From the NCBI GenBank assembly GCA_016719945.1, contig JADJYE010000019.1, forward strand, positions 1 to 64,000: a DNA stretch of 64,000 nt. The letters run 5' to 3'. The notes beneath the pieces were generated by a model. The model worked only from the letters and a program-made list of their open reading frames with translations, ran no database searches and was not told the origin of the DNA. Source of the DNA: Polyangiaceae bacterium. Its GTDB lineage: Bacteria; Myxococcota_A; Polyangia; Polyangiales; Polyangiaceae. Numbering within the stretch: the first letter of the stretch is position 1; each line of letters opens with the position of its first letter. Shown in pieces: positions 34,437 to 42,621 of the stretch. The translations under genes were made by a program, and so were the position numbers.

Positions 34437-35654
34437 TCAGAGACCCCAGCGGTTGTACTTGCCGGTCGGCCTGCGCACCGACGCTGAAGCGCTCGGCGCG
34501 GCGGAGCTGGTCGCTGACCCGGCCGTCGCCGAGGTCGCTGGCGCCTCCGCGGCGGAGGCCGCGGCCGAGGCTGTAGGGGCGGGAGACGACGACGTCGTCG
34601 CGCTCGCGGGCGGACCCTCGGCGACGCGGGGCTCCGCGCTGGCTGGCGCAGCCTCGGCGCGCATCCTCATGCCCTCGCGCACCGCGAGCACCGTCAGGCC
34701 GACGGCGAGCAAGCTCATCGCCGCCGCGATGTAGAGCCCGGTCCGCTTCTTGGCGGTGAGCGGCACGCGGGCGATCGACTGCACCTCCCACGGGACGATC
34801 GAGAGATCGGGCGCGAGCACTCGGGCGAGGGTCTCCACGAGATCGCGGGCGTCGGTGAAGCGCTGGGTCGGGTCCGGGTGGGTGGCTCGCAGGAACCACG
34901 CGCCGAAGCCGTGCGGGAGGTCCGACGTCCGCGCGGCCATCTCACGGGCGCTTCCGCCGACGATCTGGCCGAAGAGCTCGGCCATCGTCGCGGCCGCGTA
35001 CGGCAGGCGCCCCGTGAGACACTCGTACGTCAGGATCGCGAGCGCCCAGAGATCGGCTTGGTGATCGACCGCATGCGTGCCCATCACCTGCTCGCGGCTC
35101 AGGTACGCGGGCGTCCCGATGACGACGTTGGACTGCGTCATGCCCGGCTGCGACAGGCTCTTGGCGATCCCGAAGTCGAGCACCTTGGCGACCTCGCCGT
35201 GGTCGGTCTTCGCGAGGAAGACGTTCTCCGGCTTGAGATCGCGGTGCACGACCCCGGCCGCGTGGGCGACGGTGATCCCTTGAGCGATTCCCCGCGCGAC
35301 GAGCACCGTGGCGTGTGCCGACAGCTTTCGCTCGCGCTTCAGCCGCTCCGCGAGCGTCTCGCCGAGCAATAGCTCCATCGCGATGTAGGCGAGCCCGGCG
35401 TCGTGCCCGTGATCGAAGATACGCACGACGTTCGGGCTCACGATCGACGCCGCGGCGCGGGCCTCCATGAGCAGTCGCCGGACGGTCTCGGCGTCCCCCG
35501 AGACCGCCACGAGCTTCACGGCGCAGGGCGTCCCCAGAGAGGTGTGCCGCGCGCGCCACACCTCTCCCATCGCGCCCCTGCCGAGGAACGCCTCAAGGAG
35601 GTAGCGCCCCCCTATGAGGAGGCCGCTTCGCCCCACGAGCGAGGTCTGCGACAC
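34437..35654 (-). CDS. Membrane Ser/Thr protein kinase
   Basis: A 405-residue kinase from GTG 35654; the same frame opens further (to ATG 35798), but that part is Cys/Thr-rich and looks non-coding. Kinase marks: LLEAFLGRGAMGEVWRARHT, PCAVKLVAV, GVVHRDLKPENVFLAK, KVLDFGIAKSLSQPG, VIGTPAYLSREQVMG (SRE instead of APE), DLWALAILTYECLTG. After the kinase come a membrane helix (LYIAAAMSLLAVGLTVLAV) and an Ala/Ser/Thr/Pro tail ending KYNRWGL that would be extracytoplasmic. No ligand-binding domain is seen. It is divergent from nothing nearby and stands alone. Confidence 0.88.
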   Translation of the reverse strand: MSQTSLVGRSGLLIGGRYLLEAFLGRGAMGEVWRARHTSLGTPCAVKLVAVSGDAETVRRLLMEARAAASIVSPNVVRIFDHGHDAGLAYIAMELLLGETLAERLKRERKLSAHATVLVARGIAQGITVAHAAGVVHRDLKPENVFLAKTDHGEVAKVLDFGIAKSLSQPGMTQSNVVIGTPAYLSREQVMGTHAVDHQADLWALAILTYECLTGRLPYAAATMAELFGQIVGGSAREMAARTSDLPHGFGAWFLRATHPDPTQRFTDARDLVETLARVLAPDLSIVPWEVQSIARVPLTAKKRTGLYIAAAMSLLAVGLTVLAVREGMRMRAEAAPASAEPRVAEGPPASATTSSSPAPTASAAASAAEAPATSATAGSATSSAAPSASASVRRPTGKYNRWGL

Positions 35655-35826
35655 GAGCCGAGTGTAACAGGTCGCTGCATCCGAGGCAGATCGCGCGCAG
35701 GTATGCGTGCGTTCAGGCGTCGTCGTGTCCTCGATGCACCGGCACGTGGTGGCGTCGAAGCAGTCGCCCGCCGGCGTGCGCGCACGAGCAGCGCTCAAGA
35801 AGACCTGCGCGGCCGCGCACGGGGCG
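35655..35826. other. Intergenic region between kinase and pentapeptide gene
   Basis: About 172 bp with the promoter side of the kinase gene on the minus strand and the end of the pentapeptide gene. Open frames cross it on both strands, but composition looks non-coding. A run tgttacactcg (minus strand) just upstream of GTG 35654 might be a -10-like element. Nothing else is seen. Confidence 0.4.
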
Positions 35827-37020
35827 TCAGTCCCCGGTGACGATCCCGGTGAGATCCGCGCCGTCGAGCGTCAACGCCCCGAGGTCGACCCCGACGAAGC
35901 GCGCGCCGGTCAAGTTCGCTCGGTTGAACCGCGCCTCGGCGAGATCCGCCCCGCTGAGGTTCACGCCGCGCAGAGAGGCCTTCGTGAAGCTCGCTCCTGT
36001 GAGCCGCGCCGCCTCGAAGCTCGCGCCGTCGAGCACCGCCCGGTCCCACATCGAGTCTTCGACCTGCGCGCCGTCGAAGCGCGCGCGGCTCAAGACCGCG
36101 CCGTCGAAGCGCGCGTTGCCCATCGACGCGCGCAGGAAGCTGGTGTCCTCGGCGCTCACCTCGTACGCCTTGAGGTCGGGCATCAGCGCGTCGTCGAACG
36201 AGGCTCCATCGACCTGTGCCTCGGTCAGATCCGCCCCGTCGAGCTTGACCCCCACCGCGCTCGCGCCGTCGAGCCTGGCCCGCGACAGCAGCGTGCGTTG
36301 GCCCGACGCGCCGTCGAAGCTCGCTCGCCGCCCGTCACACGTCGTGAAGTTTGCGTCCGTCAGCAGCGTGCGGCGCAGGTTGGCGCCAGAGAGCTTCGCG
36401 CTCACGAAGTTGGCGCGCTCGAGCACGGCGTCCTCGAAGTCGCCCTCGCCGACGTCGGCGCCTTCGAACGACGCCGAGGTCAGATCGGCGCTGCAGAACC
36501 GCGCGCGCTTGAGGATCGCTCGATCGAAGCGGCACCCCGTGAGGCGCTTCGCCGCGAGATCGAAGCCCGAGAGGTCGAGATCGGAGAGATCGAGGCCATC
36601 GAGCGGCTCGCCCTCACGGATGCGTCGCTCGAGCTCCATCCGCGCCTCCCCCTTGTGCACCTGCAGGGGGTGCGCGAGGGTCACCGGGGGGGCCTCCATG
36701 CCGGAGAGCGTCGGCCGTCCCGTGTCGTCCTCGTCCAGATCGAGGTCGGCGATCTGCGGCTCGAACGCCGGCGAGATCCCGACCGGGATGAGCATCGCGG
36801 GGACCGCCGTGGTGGGCGGCGGCTCGCTCGGCGCCGCCGGAGAGGGTGTCGGGAGCGCGTCGGCCGACGCCTCCATGGCGCGCGAGCTCGCCGGCTGAGC
36901 CGCGAGCTTGAGCAGGATCTCCGGGATCGGGAGCTGCGCCGTCGGGCTCTCCTGGGAGCCGAGGAGGTTCGCGGTCGTCACCCGAGCCGTCGGCGGAGGG
37001 GGCTCTGGCTCGCGGCTCAC
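35827..37020 (-). CDS. Pentapeptide-repeat protein, coupled to DUF2169 gene
   Basis: A 397-residue protein with a Pro/Ala/Ser-rich first third (residues 1-110) and a pentapeptide-repeat right-handed helix from about residue 135 to the end, with many A(D/N)LxX/A(S/R)FxX units (LDLSDLDLSGFDLAAKRLTG, CSADLTSASFEGADVGEGDF, SGADLAEARFNRANLTGARF). GTG 37020 overlaps the DUF2169 stop by 4 bp. Pentapeptide and DUF2169 proteins often occur together, sometimes at type VI secretion loci, with the DUF2169 protein as adaptor. No T6SS gene is in this window. Function of this pair is unknown. Confidence 0.85.
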   Translation of the reverse strand: MSREPEPPPPTARVTTANLLGSQESPTAQLPIPEILLKLAAQPASSRAMEASADALPTPSPAAPSEPPPTTAVPAMLIPVGISPAFEPQIADLDLDEDDTGRPTLSGMEAPPVTLAHPLQVHKGEARMELERRIREGEPLDGLDLSDLDLSGFDLAAKRLTGCRFDRAILKRARFCSADLTSASFEGADVGEGDFEDAVLERANFVSAKLSGANLRRTLLTDANFTTCDGRRASFDGASGQRTLLSRARLDGASAVGVKLDGADLTEAQVDGASFDDALMPDLKAYEVSAEDTSFLRASMGNARFDGAVLSRARFDGAQVEDSMWDRAVLDGASFEAARLTGASFTKASLRGVNLSGADLAEARFNRANLTGARFVGVDLGALTLDGADLTGIVTGD

Positions 37021-38759
37021 CCCCAGGCCCAGCCCTCGGATGGTGGTCTTCTGGGCGCGGGCCGCGGGGGGCTGGGACGCGCACCGATCGGGTCGGGGCG
37101 CTTGTCTTCGAGTGGCACCTCGGCCGCCAGCTCCGCTTCGGCGAGGATCCTCTCGAGGTCGCCCGTGTCCGGCGCGACGGTGGGCATGTCTTCGAAGTCG
37201 ACGTGCCTCGCCGTGGGCACCTTCGAGCGCGCCTCTTCGTCATGGGCTTGCTGGCGCAGCAGGTTCCGCAGCTCGCTCGGGGGCTGCGTGAGGGTGTTGC
37301 CGATGTTCGTCGTCGGGCTCTGTGCCGGCGCGGGAGACGCGCGCTGGCCCGAGTCCTCCAACCAAGCAGCGTCGACGCGCATGTAGCCATCCGACGGTTG
37401 GTCGGAGATCTGCACGTTCGCCCGGCGAGCGTCCCCCATCGCGGCGGCGACGGCCCCCGGATTCGCGAGGGTCGCGGCGGCGTTGAAGCCCTGGGCTCGC
37501 GCGGGCGCGGCGTCTTGGGCCAGGGCCGCGAGCCGCGAGCCGGCGCCCGCGCCCGGCGCGGCGACCGGCGGTGAGGCGCTGGCCACATTCGGGCCCGCGA
37601 CGGCTGCGTACTGCCCGCTGGGTGGGCGGATCGGCGCGCCCTGGCCGAGGGCGTTCGGGTTGACCGCCGCGTAGCTTCCGCTGCCGGCGCGTGCGACCGG
37701 GCTCGGAGAGTGCATCGTGATGTCTGGCGGCCCTGCCGCCTGCGCAATTTCTGGCGCCCCTGCGCTGGGGGCATCTGGCCAGGGGATGGTTCGGCCCGGC
37801 ATCTCGAGCCCCGCGAAGAGCTGGGTCGCGTCGAGCGAGGCGCTGCTGTCGACCTCGAAATTCCCCCGGTAGAGCACGCAACACAGCGAGTGATCCCCGT
37901 CGATCCACAGGGTGTCGGCGGCGAGCCCGACCTCTCGGAAGCTGGTGTTCTCCTGCGAATAGAGGCGCGCCCGGGCGCGCGCCCCCGGGAGCTGCGACTC
38001 GAACCGAGGGTGCTCCGGGTGGAGGCCCTCGAGCACCACCCACTCGTTGCCTTCGAAGAAGCTGCACCGCTGATCGGGTGGGGCCGCGTGGTAGAAGCTC
38101 CACGCGAAGGTGTCGGGCAGATCGGGGCGTGGGGCCAAGACGGCGCTGGGATCGAGGTTTCGCAGCAGGCGGCGGCGAGGCGGCCAATACGGCGCGATCG
38201 GGCCGAACCCCGCGGGGGCCTCGGGGTCAGCCGGGTCGATGATGTTGTGGACGGGCTGACCGGGGGCCTTCGCCATCCCCAGCGGGTTCTCCTCGAAGCC
38301 GGCGGCCCCGCGGTATGCGCGCTCGTAGCGGATCGGGATGCGCGTGAACGGCACCGGCGCGGTCGTCTGATCGCCCTCGATCCACATGCGCTCCCCGTAG
38401 ACATGGAGCGTCTTGTCGATCAGCGGGCGTGAGCCCACGATCGCGAGGCGCACCGGCACGAACGGGCTCGGCGTCGGCGCGTACGCGTGGCCCGCGAACA
38501 GGACCTCGCCGCGCGGGAGATAGGGCGAGACGTCGGACGCCGCGAGCACGCTGCGATCGACGCTCCCCTCGTGGTGCTGGTCACCCAGCAGGATGGGCGC
38601 CGGCGCGACGAGCCGCATCGGCCCGCCTCGCACCAAGAAGAACGTCGCCTTCACGACGACCGTCGCCCGGCTTCGGCCAGCGGTTGACCACAGCTTCACG
38701 CCGCAGGCCACGTCCTGCGTCGCGATGATCGGAATGGGCCACTCCCCTGCCTGGTCCAC
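37017..38759 (-). CDS. DUF2169 domain protein
   Basis: A 580-residue cytoplasmic protein. The DUF2169 domain occupies about residues 15-315: ATVVVKATFFLVRGGPMRLV, DVSPYLPRGEVLFAGHAYAP, VPFTRIPIRYERAYRGAAG, ENPLGMAKAP, and PPDQRCSFFEGNEWVVLEGL. The second half (about 320-560) is a low-complexity Pro/Ala/Gly linker ending with an acidic segment (DEEARSKVPTARHVDFEDM). In other proteobacteria DUF2169 proteins act as T6SS effector adaptors; here the family is paired only with the pentapeptide protein. Start is GTG 38759. Confidence 0.85.
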   Translation of the reverse strand: MDQAGEWPIPIIATQDVACGVKLWSTAGRSRATVVVKATFFLVRGGPMRLVAPAPILLGDQHHEGSVDRSVLAASDVSPYLPRGEVLFAGHAYAPTPSPFVPVRLAIVGSRPLIDKTLHVYGERMWIEGDQTTAPVPFTRIPIRYERAYRGAAGFEENPLGMAKAPGQPVHNIIDPADPEAPAGFGPIAPYWPPRRRLLRNLDPSAVLAPRPDLPDTFAWSFYHAAPPDQRCSFFEGNEWVVLEGLHPEHPRFESQLPGARARARLYSQENTSFREVGLAADTLWIDGDHSLCCVLYRGNFEVDSSASLDATQLFAGLEMPGRTIPWPDAPSAGAPEIAQAAGPPDITMHSPSPVARAGSGSYAAVNPNALGQGAPIRPPSGQYAAVAGPNVASASPPVAAPGAGAGSRLAALAQDAAPARAQGFNAAATLANPGAVAAAMGDARRANVQISDQPSDGYMRVDAAWLEDSGQRASPAPAQSPTTNIGNTLTQPPSELRNLLRQQAHDEEARSKVPTARHVDFEDMPTVAPDTGDLERILAEAELAAEVPLEDKRPDPIGARPSPPRPAPRRPPSEGWAWG

Positions 38760-38847
38760 GCGTCCCAGGGTTGTACCACGGTGCGACCGCGCGGCGGAAT
38801 GTTGCTACCTGGGAACACCCGATCGCGACCGGCTACCATCTTTGCCG

Positions 38848-40659
38848 ATGGGAAGGGCCGCTCGACACGCCGCGCTCTGGGGCGCCTGCACGCTCTTGGC
38901 GGCGAGCCGGGAGGCGTACGCGGTCGGCTGGCTCGGGGGGCCGGGGTCTTCGCCGACCGAGGAGCGGATCGCGATCGCGTCCAGCTTGGAGCGCACCACC
39001 CTGGTCGTGCAGGTTCGGTTCACCTCGGCCGGTGGACCCGTAGCCGTCCTCATCCCCGTGGACGAGGGGGCCATGGCGGCGTGGAGCTCCCGCGCCTTCT
39101 TCGAAGGCCTCGAGGACGCGACCGCGCCGCGCGTCGTCGCGCCCGACTCCATCGACGGGATGTGCGGTGACGAGCCGGCGTCCTTCGTCTTCTCCGACGC
39201 CGAGCCGCTGGCCCCCCTCGACGCCACCGAGATCGCGATCGTCCAGAGCCCGGCGGACGTGGCGCCGTGGGCGGCCGAGCGGGGCTTGCTCCTCACGCCT
39301 GCGCTCACCAGCGCCCTCGGCGAGGCCGCCCCCGCGCAGCGCTTCCTGATCGCGCGCTTCGAGGCGCCCGAGGGCGACTCCCTCACGCGCGCGCTGCGCG
39401 TCGTGGCGCCGGGCGCGAGCTCGAGCCTCCCGCTCGAGCTGACCGCGGCGGGCACGACGCCGCTCAGGATCGTGACGTGGACCTTCGGCGCCGGGCGCGC
39501 CATCCCTGCGGGGAGCGAGCTCTTCCTCGACGCCTCTCGGTTGACGCTCGGCGCGGCCGAGAAGACCTCCAACTACCCGTCGCTGCTCGAGGCAGCGTTC
39601 GGCGCCGAGCTGAGCGACCCCTACCTCATCGACATGTCGAGCCACCCTTCGCTCGCGGAGGCGGTCGCGCTCGGCGACCCAGGCCCGGTCGCGCCCGCGT
39701 TCTCGTCGTCCTACTTCTCGCGCGCGGCCGAGTACGGCGAGGCGATCGAGACCCCGTCCACGTGCATCCAGAGCGCCGCCGCGATCCTCGGCCAGAGCGC
39801 GCCCGTGGGGACGGCCTGCCCGCGCAGCGAGGTCGCCATCGTCGGGGCCGCAGCTTGCACCAGCGACGCCTTCCAGCCGGGGCAGGTCGATCCCGCGCTG
39901 CTGCGCTGCGGAGCTGCCCTCGACGACCTCGCGGTGATCCTCTCCGACGTCGAGCCCGACGAGGTCTGGCTGACCCGCTCGACGATCATGCTCGCACCCG
40001 CGGCGGTCGCGACGCAGCGCACGCTCACGTTCGCCGCCGGCCCCCGGCTAGACCCGGTCCTCGAGGCAGGCGCGGTCGATCTGAGCGGTTGCCCCGATGG
40101 CTCTGGCGGCGCCGGCGGCGCGGGCGCGGGGGGTGGGGCGGTGAACGGGCCGACCTCGAGCGGCACCGGCGGCACCGTGGTCGAGGTGCCGATCTACTCG
40201 TCGGACGGCTGCACGTGCGACGGCGCCCCGGCGGTGGTCGGCTACGTGGAAGAGACCGAGAGCGAGGCCCCTGACGCGTATTACGTCGACGAGTGCAGCG
40301 GCGACACCTCGGGCTCGTACGAGGGGGACGACTGCAGCAGCACGACCGAGTCGGGGAGCGACTCTGCGTTCGACGACTGCTCGTGCGAAGACACCGGCAG
40401 CTACGACACCTCGGAGGACGCTTGCAGCGGCGGGGACAGCTCGAGCGACAGCTGCGGCGGCGACACGGGCGGCGAGGGGAGCGAAGGCTGCGACTTCGAG
40501 TGCGCGGTCCGCACCAAGCCGGCAGCCGGCAAGCGGCCCCGCCGCCGCCTCAACGTCATCGTCTACGCGGCGCTCTTCGTCATCGTCCCGGTCCGTCGCT
40601 GGACAAGGCGGCGCGCTTGTCGTCCGACCAACGAACGACCCGCTTCACGTTCTCGCTGA
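38848..40659 (+). CDS. DUF2330-like exported protein with C-terminal membrane anchor
   Basis: A 603-residue exported protein. A signal peptide (ARHAALWGACTLLAASREAY) leads into a DUF2330-type domain (about residues 30-410): IAIASSLERTTLVVQVRFTS, PVAVLIPVDEGAMAAWSSRA, DEVWLTRSTIMLAPAAVATQ. A Gly/Ala linker follows, then a Ser/Gly/Asp/Cys-rich tail (CSGDTSGSYEGDDCSS and similar, about 16 Cys) and a C-terminal Arg cluster plus hydrophobic helix (RRLNVIVYAALFVIVPVRR), the layout of cell-surface sorting signals. Its last 80 bp overlap the convergent dipeptidase gene, which is longer than usual and may reflect another indel. Confidence 0.7.
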   Translation: MGRAARHAALWGACTLLAASREAYAVGWLGGPGSSPTEERIAIASSLERTTLVVQVRFTSAGGPVAVLIPVDEGAMAAWSSRAFFEGLEDATAPRVVAPDSIDGMCGDEPASFVFSDAEPLAPLDATEIAIVQSPADVAPWAAERGLLLTPALTSALGEAAPAQRFLIARFEAPEGDSLTRALRVVAPGASSSLPLELTAAGTTPLRIVTWTFGAGRAIPAGSELFLDASRLTLGAAEKTSNYPSLLEAAFGAELSDPYLIDMSSHPSLAEAVALGDPGPVAPAFSSSYFSRAAEYGEAIETPSTCIQSAAAILGQSAPVGTACPRSEVAIVGAAACTSDAFQPGQVDPALLRCGAALDDLAVILSDVEPDEVWLTRSTIMLAPAAVATQRTLTFAAGPRLDPVLEAGAVDLSGCPDGSGGAGGAGAGGGAVNGPTSSGTGGTVVEVPIYSSDGCTCDGAPAVVGYVEETESEAPDAYYVDECSGDTSGSYEGDDCSSTTESGSDSAFDDCSCEDTGSYDTSEDACSGGDSSSDSCGGDTGGEGSEGCDFECAVRTKPAAGKRPRRRLNVIVYAALFVIVPVRRWTRRRACRPTNERPASRSR

Positions 40660-41755
40660 ACAGCTTGTGGACGTCCTCGGCGGAGAGGCCCGCCTCGCGC
40701 AGGGCCTTCGCCAGCGCGCCGATCTTGCTCGCGTCCTCCAGGCCCTTGATGGGATCGCCGCCGTCGTAGTCGCTCCCGATGCCGACGTGGTCGATCCCCG
40801 CGACCTTGATGATGTGCTTGGCGTGCTTCACGAGGTCGTCGATGTCGGGGTCGCCCTTCGAGCTGACGAACTTCCCGTAGAAGTTGAGCCCGACGACGCC
40901 GCCCGTCTTCGCGATGATCTCGAGCTGCTCGTCGCTCAAGTTCCGGGCGTGCTTCGTCACCTTGCGCGCGTTGGAGTGGGTCGCGACGATCGGGGCGCCG
41001 TACTTCTCGGCGATCGGGACGAGGTCCTCGAAGCCGCGGTCCGACATGTGGCTGACGTCGACGATCCCGCCGCGCTCGTAGACGCGGGCGGCGAACTTCT
41101 TGCCGGCGTCGGTGAGGCCGCGCTTCTTCTTGTCTTGCCCGGTCGCGCTGGTCGACAGCGCGCTGTCGTGCCAGTGCACGGGGCCCACGAAGACGACCCC
41201 GCGATCGATGAAGCGATCGATCTGGGTGATGTCCTTCGCGAAGCACCCCGCGCCCTCGATCGCCGCGTAGGCCGTCACCTTGCCCTTGGGCGTCGGCCCC
41301 TTCGCGTGGGGGTGCAGGATGTCGGTGTTGGCCGCGACGATCGCGTCGATCGTGTCGAAGATCTCGTCGGCGTCCTGGATGGTCGGGTTCGAATCGTGGA
41401 GGTAGTCGGGGATGTAGATGGGGTAGACGATGCCGGCGTAGTTGCCCTTCTTGAGCGCGCCCATGGTCGCGTGCCCCTCGGGGACGGTGGCAGGCCTGCC
41501 CTTGAACTTCACTTGCCACGGCGTGTCGACGTGCATGTCGATCGCCCTCGGCGGATCGGTCGCCGATGGGGGCGACTCTGCGGCGGCAGGTGCGGAGGTC
41601 GCGACGGCGGCGCCGCTCGCGGCCGCGGAGGCCTGCGTCGCCGCGGGGGGCTGAGCGCTGGCGGGCATCGACGACGTCGCCGCGGGGGACGGCTTCTCCC
41701 CGCAGCCGAAGAGCTGGGCCGCGACGAGGGCGGCCGTGATCAGGGCGCCGCGCAT
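40580..41755 (-). CDS. Membrane dipeptidase (peptidase M19) lipoprotein
   Basis: A 391-residue exported dipeptidase. The N-terminus has a short signal and lipobox (VAAQLFGCGEK) and an Ala/Ser linker of about 40 residues. The M19 catalytic domain follows: IDMHVDTPWQVK (HxD zinc ligands), a YAAIEGAGCF segment with the bridging Glu, VGPVHWHDSALS, IVDVSHMSDRGFEDL, PIVATHSNARKVTKHARNLS and HVGIGSDYDGG with the last His/Asp. M19 enzymes cleave dipeptides, including D-containing ones, so a role in cell-wall peptide recycling is possible. The start is coupled to the PhnD-like gene by a TGATG junction. Confidence 0.92.
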   Translation of the reverse strand: MRGALITAALVAAQLFGCGEKPSPAATSSMPASAQPPAATQASAAASGAAVATSAPAAAESPPSATDPPRAIDMHVDTPWQVKFKGRPATVPEGHATMGALKKGNYAGIVYPIYIPDYLHDSNPTIQDADEIFDTIDAIVAANTDILHPHAKGPTPKGKVTAYAAIEGAGCFAKDITQIDRFIDRGVVFVGPVHWHDSALSTSATGQDKKKRGLTDAGKKFAARVYERGGIVDVSHMSDRGFEDLVPIAEKYGAPIVATHSNARKVTKHARNLSDEQLEIIAKTGGVVGLNFYGKFVSSKGDPDIDDLVKHAKHIIKVAGIDHVGIGSDYDGGDPIKGLEDASKIGALAKALREAGLSAEDVHKLFSENVKRVVRWSDDKRAALSSDGPGR

Positions 41756-42549
41756 CACGACCTCGGCGCCGTCGCGCTCGCGACGAGGCGGCGGAGCTCG
41801 TCGAAGTGGGACTGCTCGGGCATGTCGAACGAGTCGGCGTTGAGCAGCTTGCGGATCGGATCGCCGAGGTCCCGCATCGCGCTCGTGATCAAATCGGCTT
41901 GCGCGCCCTCGAGCTTGGTGGACACCGCGATGACGTCGGAGGGGATGGGCCCCGCGACGGCGAGGATCCGCACGTCGGAGCTCTTGAAGCCTGCGTCGAG
42001 CCAGCCGGACGAGACCGGCACCTTCTCCTCGCCCGAGAACGACGCGAACGTGGCGCCCACGTCCGAGTCGCCGGTCATCACGGCGCGGACGACAGCCTCG
42101 TGCGTCCTGCGGAAGGTCTGCTCGGCGAGCTGATCCGGGTCGAAGCCCTCCGCCAGCAGCTTCAAGCGCGGCACGACGTAGCCGGCCGAGCTCTCCTTCG
42201 CCACCCAGGCCGCGCGTTTGCCCTTCAGATCGGCGACGGTCTTTATGTCGCTGTCGCCCTTCACGAACAGCGCGCTCGAGTAGTCGGCCTTCCCGGCGCG
42301 CCGTGAGCACAGCCTGATCTTCGCCGCGTCTGCGCGCTCGAGATCGATCGCGACGAGGGGCGGCGCCCACGCGACGTGAACCTCCCCGTCGCGCATGCTG
42401 CCCACGAGCTTGTCGTACGAGCGGACCACGAGCGGCTTGAACGCGACGGAGGTCTTGCGGTTGAGCTCCTCGCACACCGTCTCGAGCAAGGCTGCCGCGG
42501 CGGGCGCGTTGGAGATGATGGCGAACGTGACGCTCTGCTCCTCGGACAT
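41755..42549 (-). CDS. PhnD/SsuA-type substrate-binding protein without signal peptide
   Basis: A 264-residue periplasmic-binding-protein fold of the phosphonate-binding (PhnD) type. It begins MSEEQSVTFAIISNAPAAAA, with no signal peptide or lipobox; the codons upstream do not supply one. Family features are SYDKLVGSMRDGEVHVAWAP, LFVKGDSDIKTVADLKGKRA and ESSAGYVVPRLKLLAEGFDP. No ABC permease or ATPase is adjacent. It is coupled to the dipeptidase (TGATG), so it may act as a cytoplasmic ligand sensor, or the true start may be missed. Confidence 0.82.
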   Translation of the reverse strand: MSEEQSVTFAIISNAPAAAALLETVCEELNRKTSVAFKPLVVRSYDKLVGSMRDGEVHVAWAPPLVAIDLERADAAKIRLCSRRAGKADYSSALFVKGDSDIKTVADLKGKRAAWVAKESSAGYVVPRLKLLAEGFDPDQLAEQTFRRTHEAVVRAVMTGDSDVGATFASFSGEEKVPVSSGWLDAGFKSSDVRILAVAGPIPSDVIAVSTKLEGAQADLITSAMRDLGDPIRKLLNADSFDMPEQSHFDELRRLVASATAPRS

Positions 42550-42621
42550 GGGGCTCGGAATGATAGTGTGGCGCCCCCGCCAGCGCACACACTTACTCGC
42601 TCCGCGCGGGCGCCGCCGCTC

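Noticed and set aside
35655..35798. Extended N-terminus of the kinase starting at ATG 35798
   Set aside because: The extra 48 residues are Cys/Thr/Arg-rich without similarity to kinase N-termini; GTG 35654 fits better.
41375..41410. tRNA-like ggttcgaatc
   Set aside because: Inside the dipeptidase coding sequence, with no acceptor or D-stem pairing around it.
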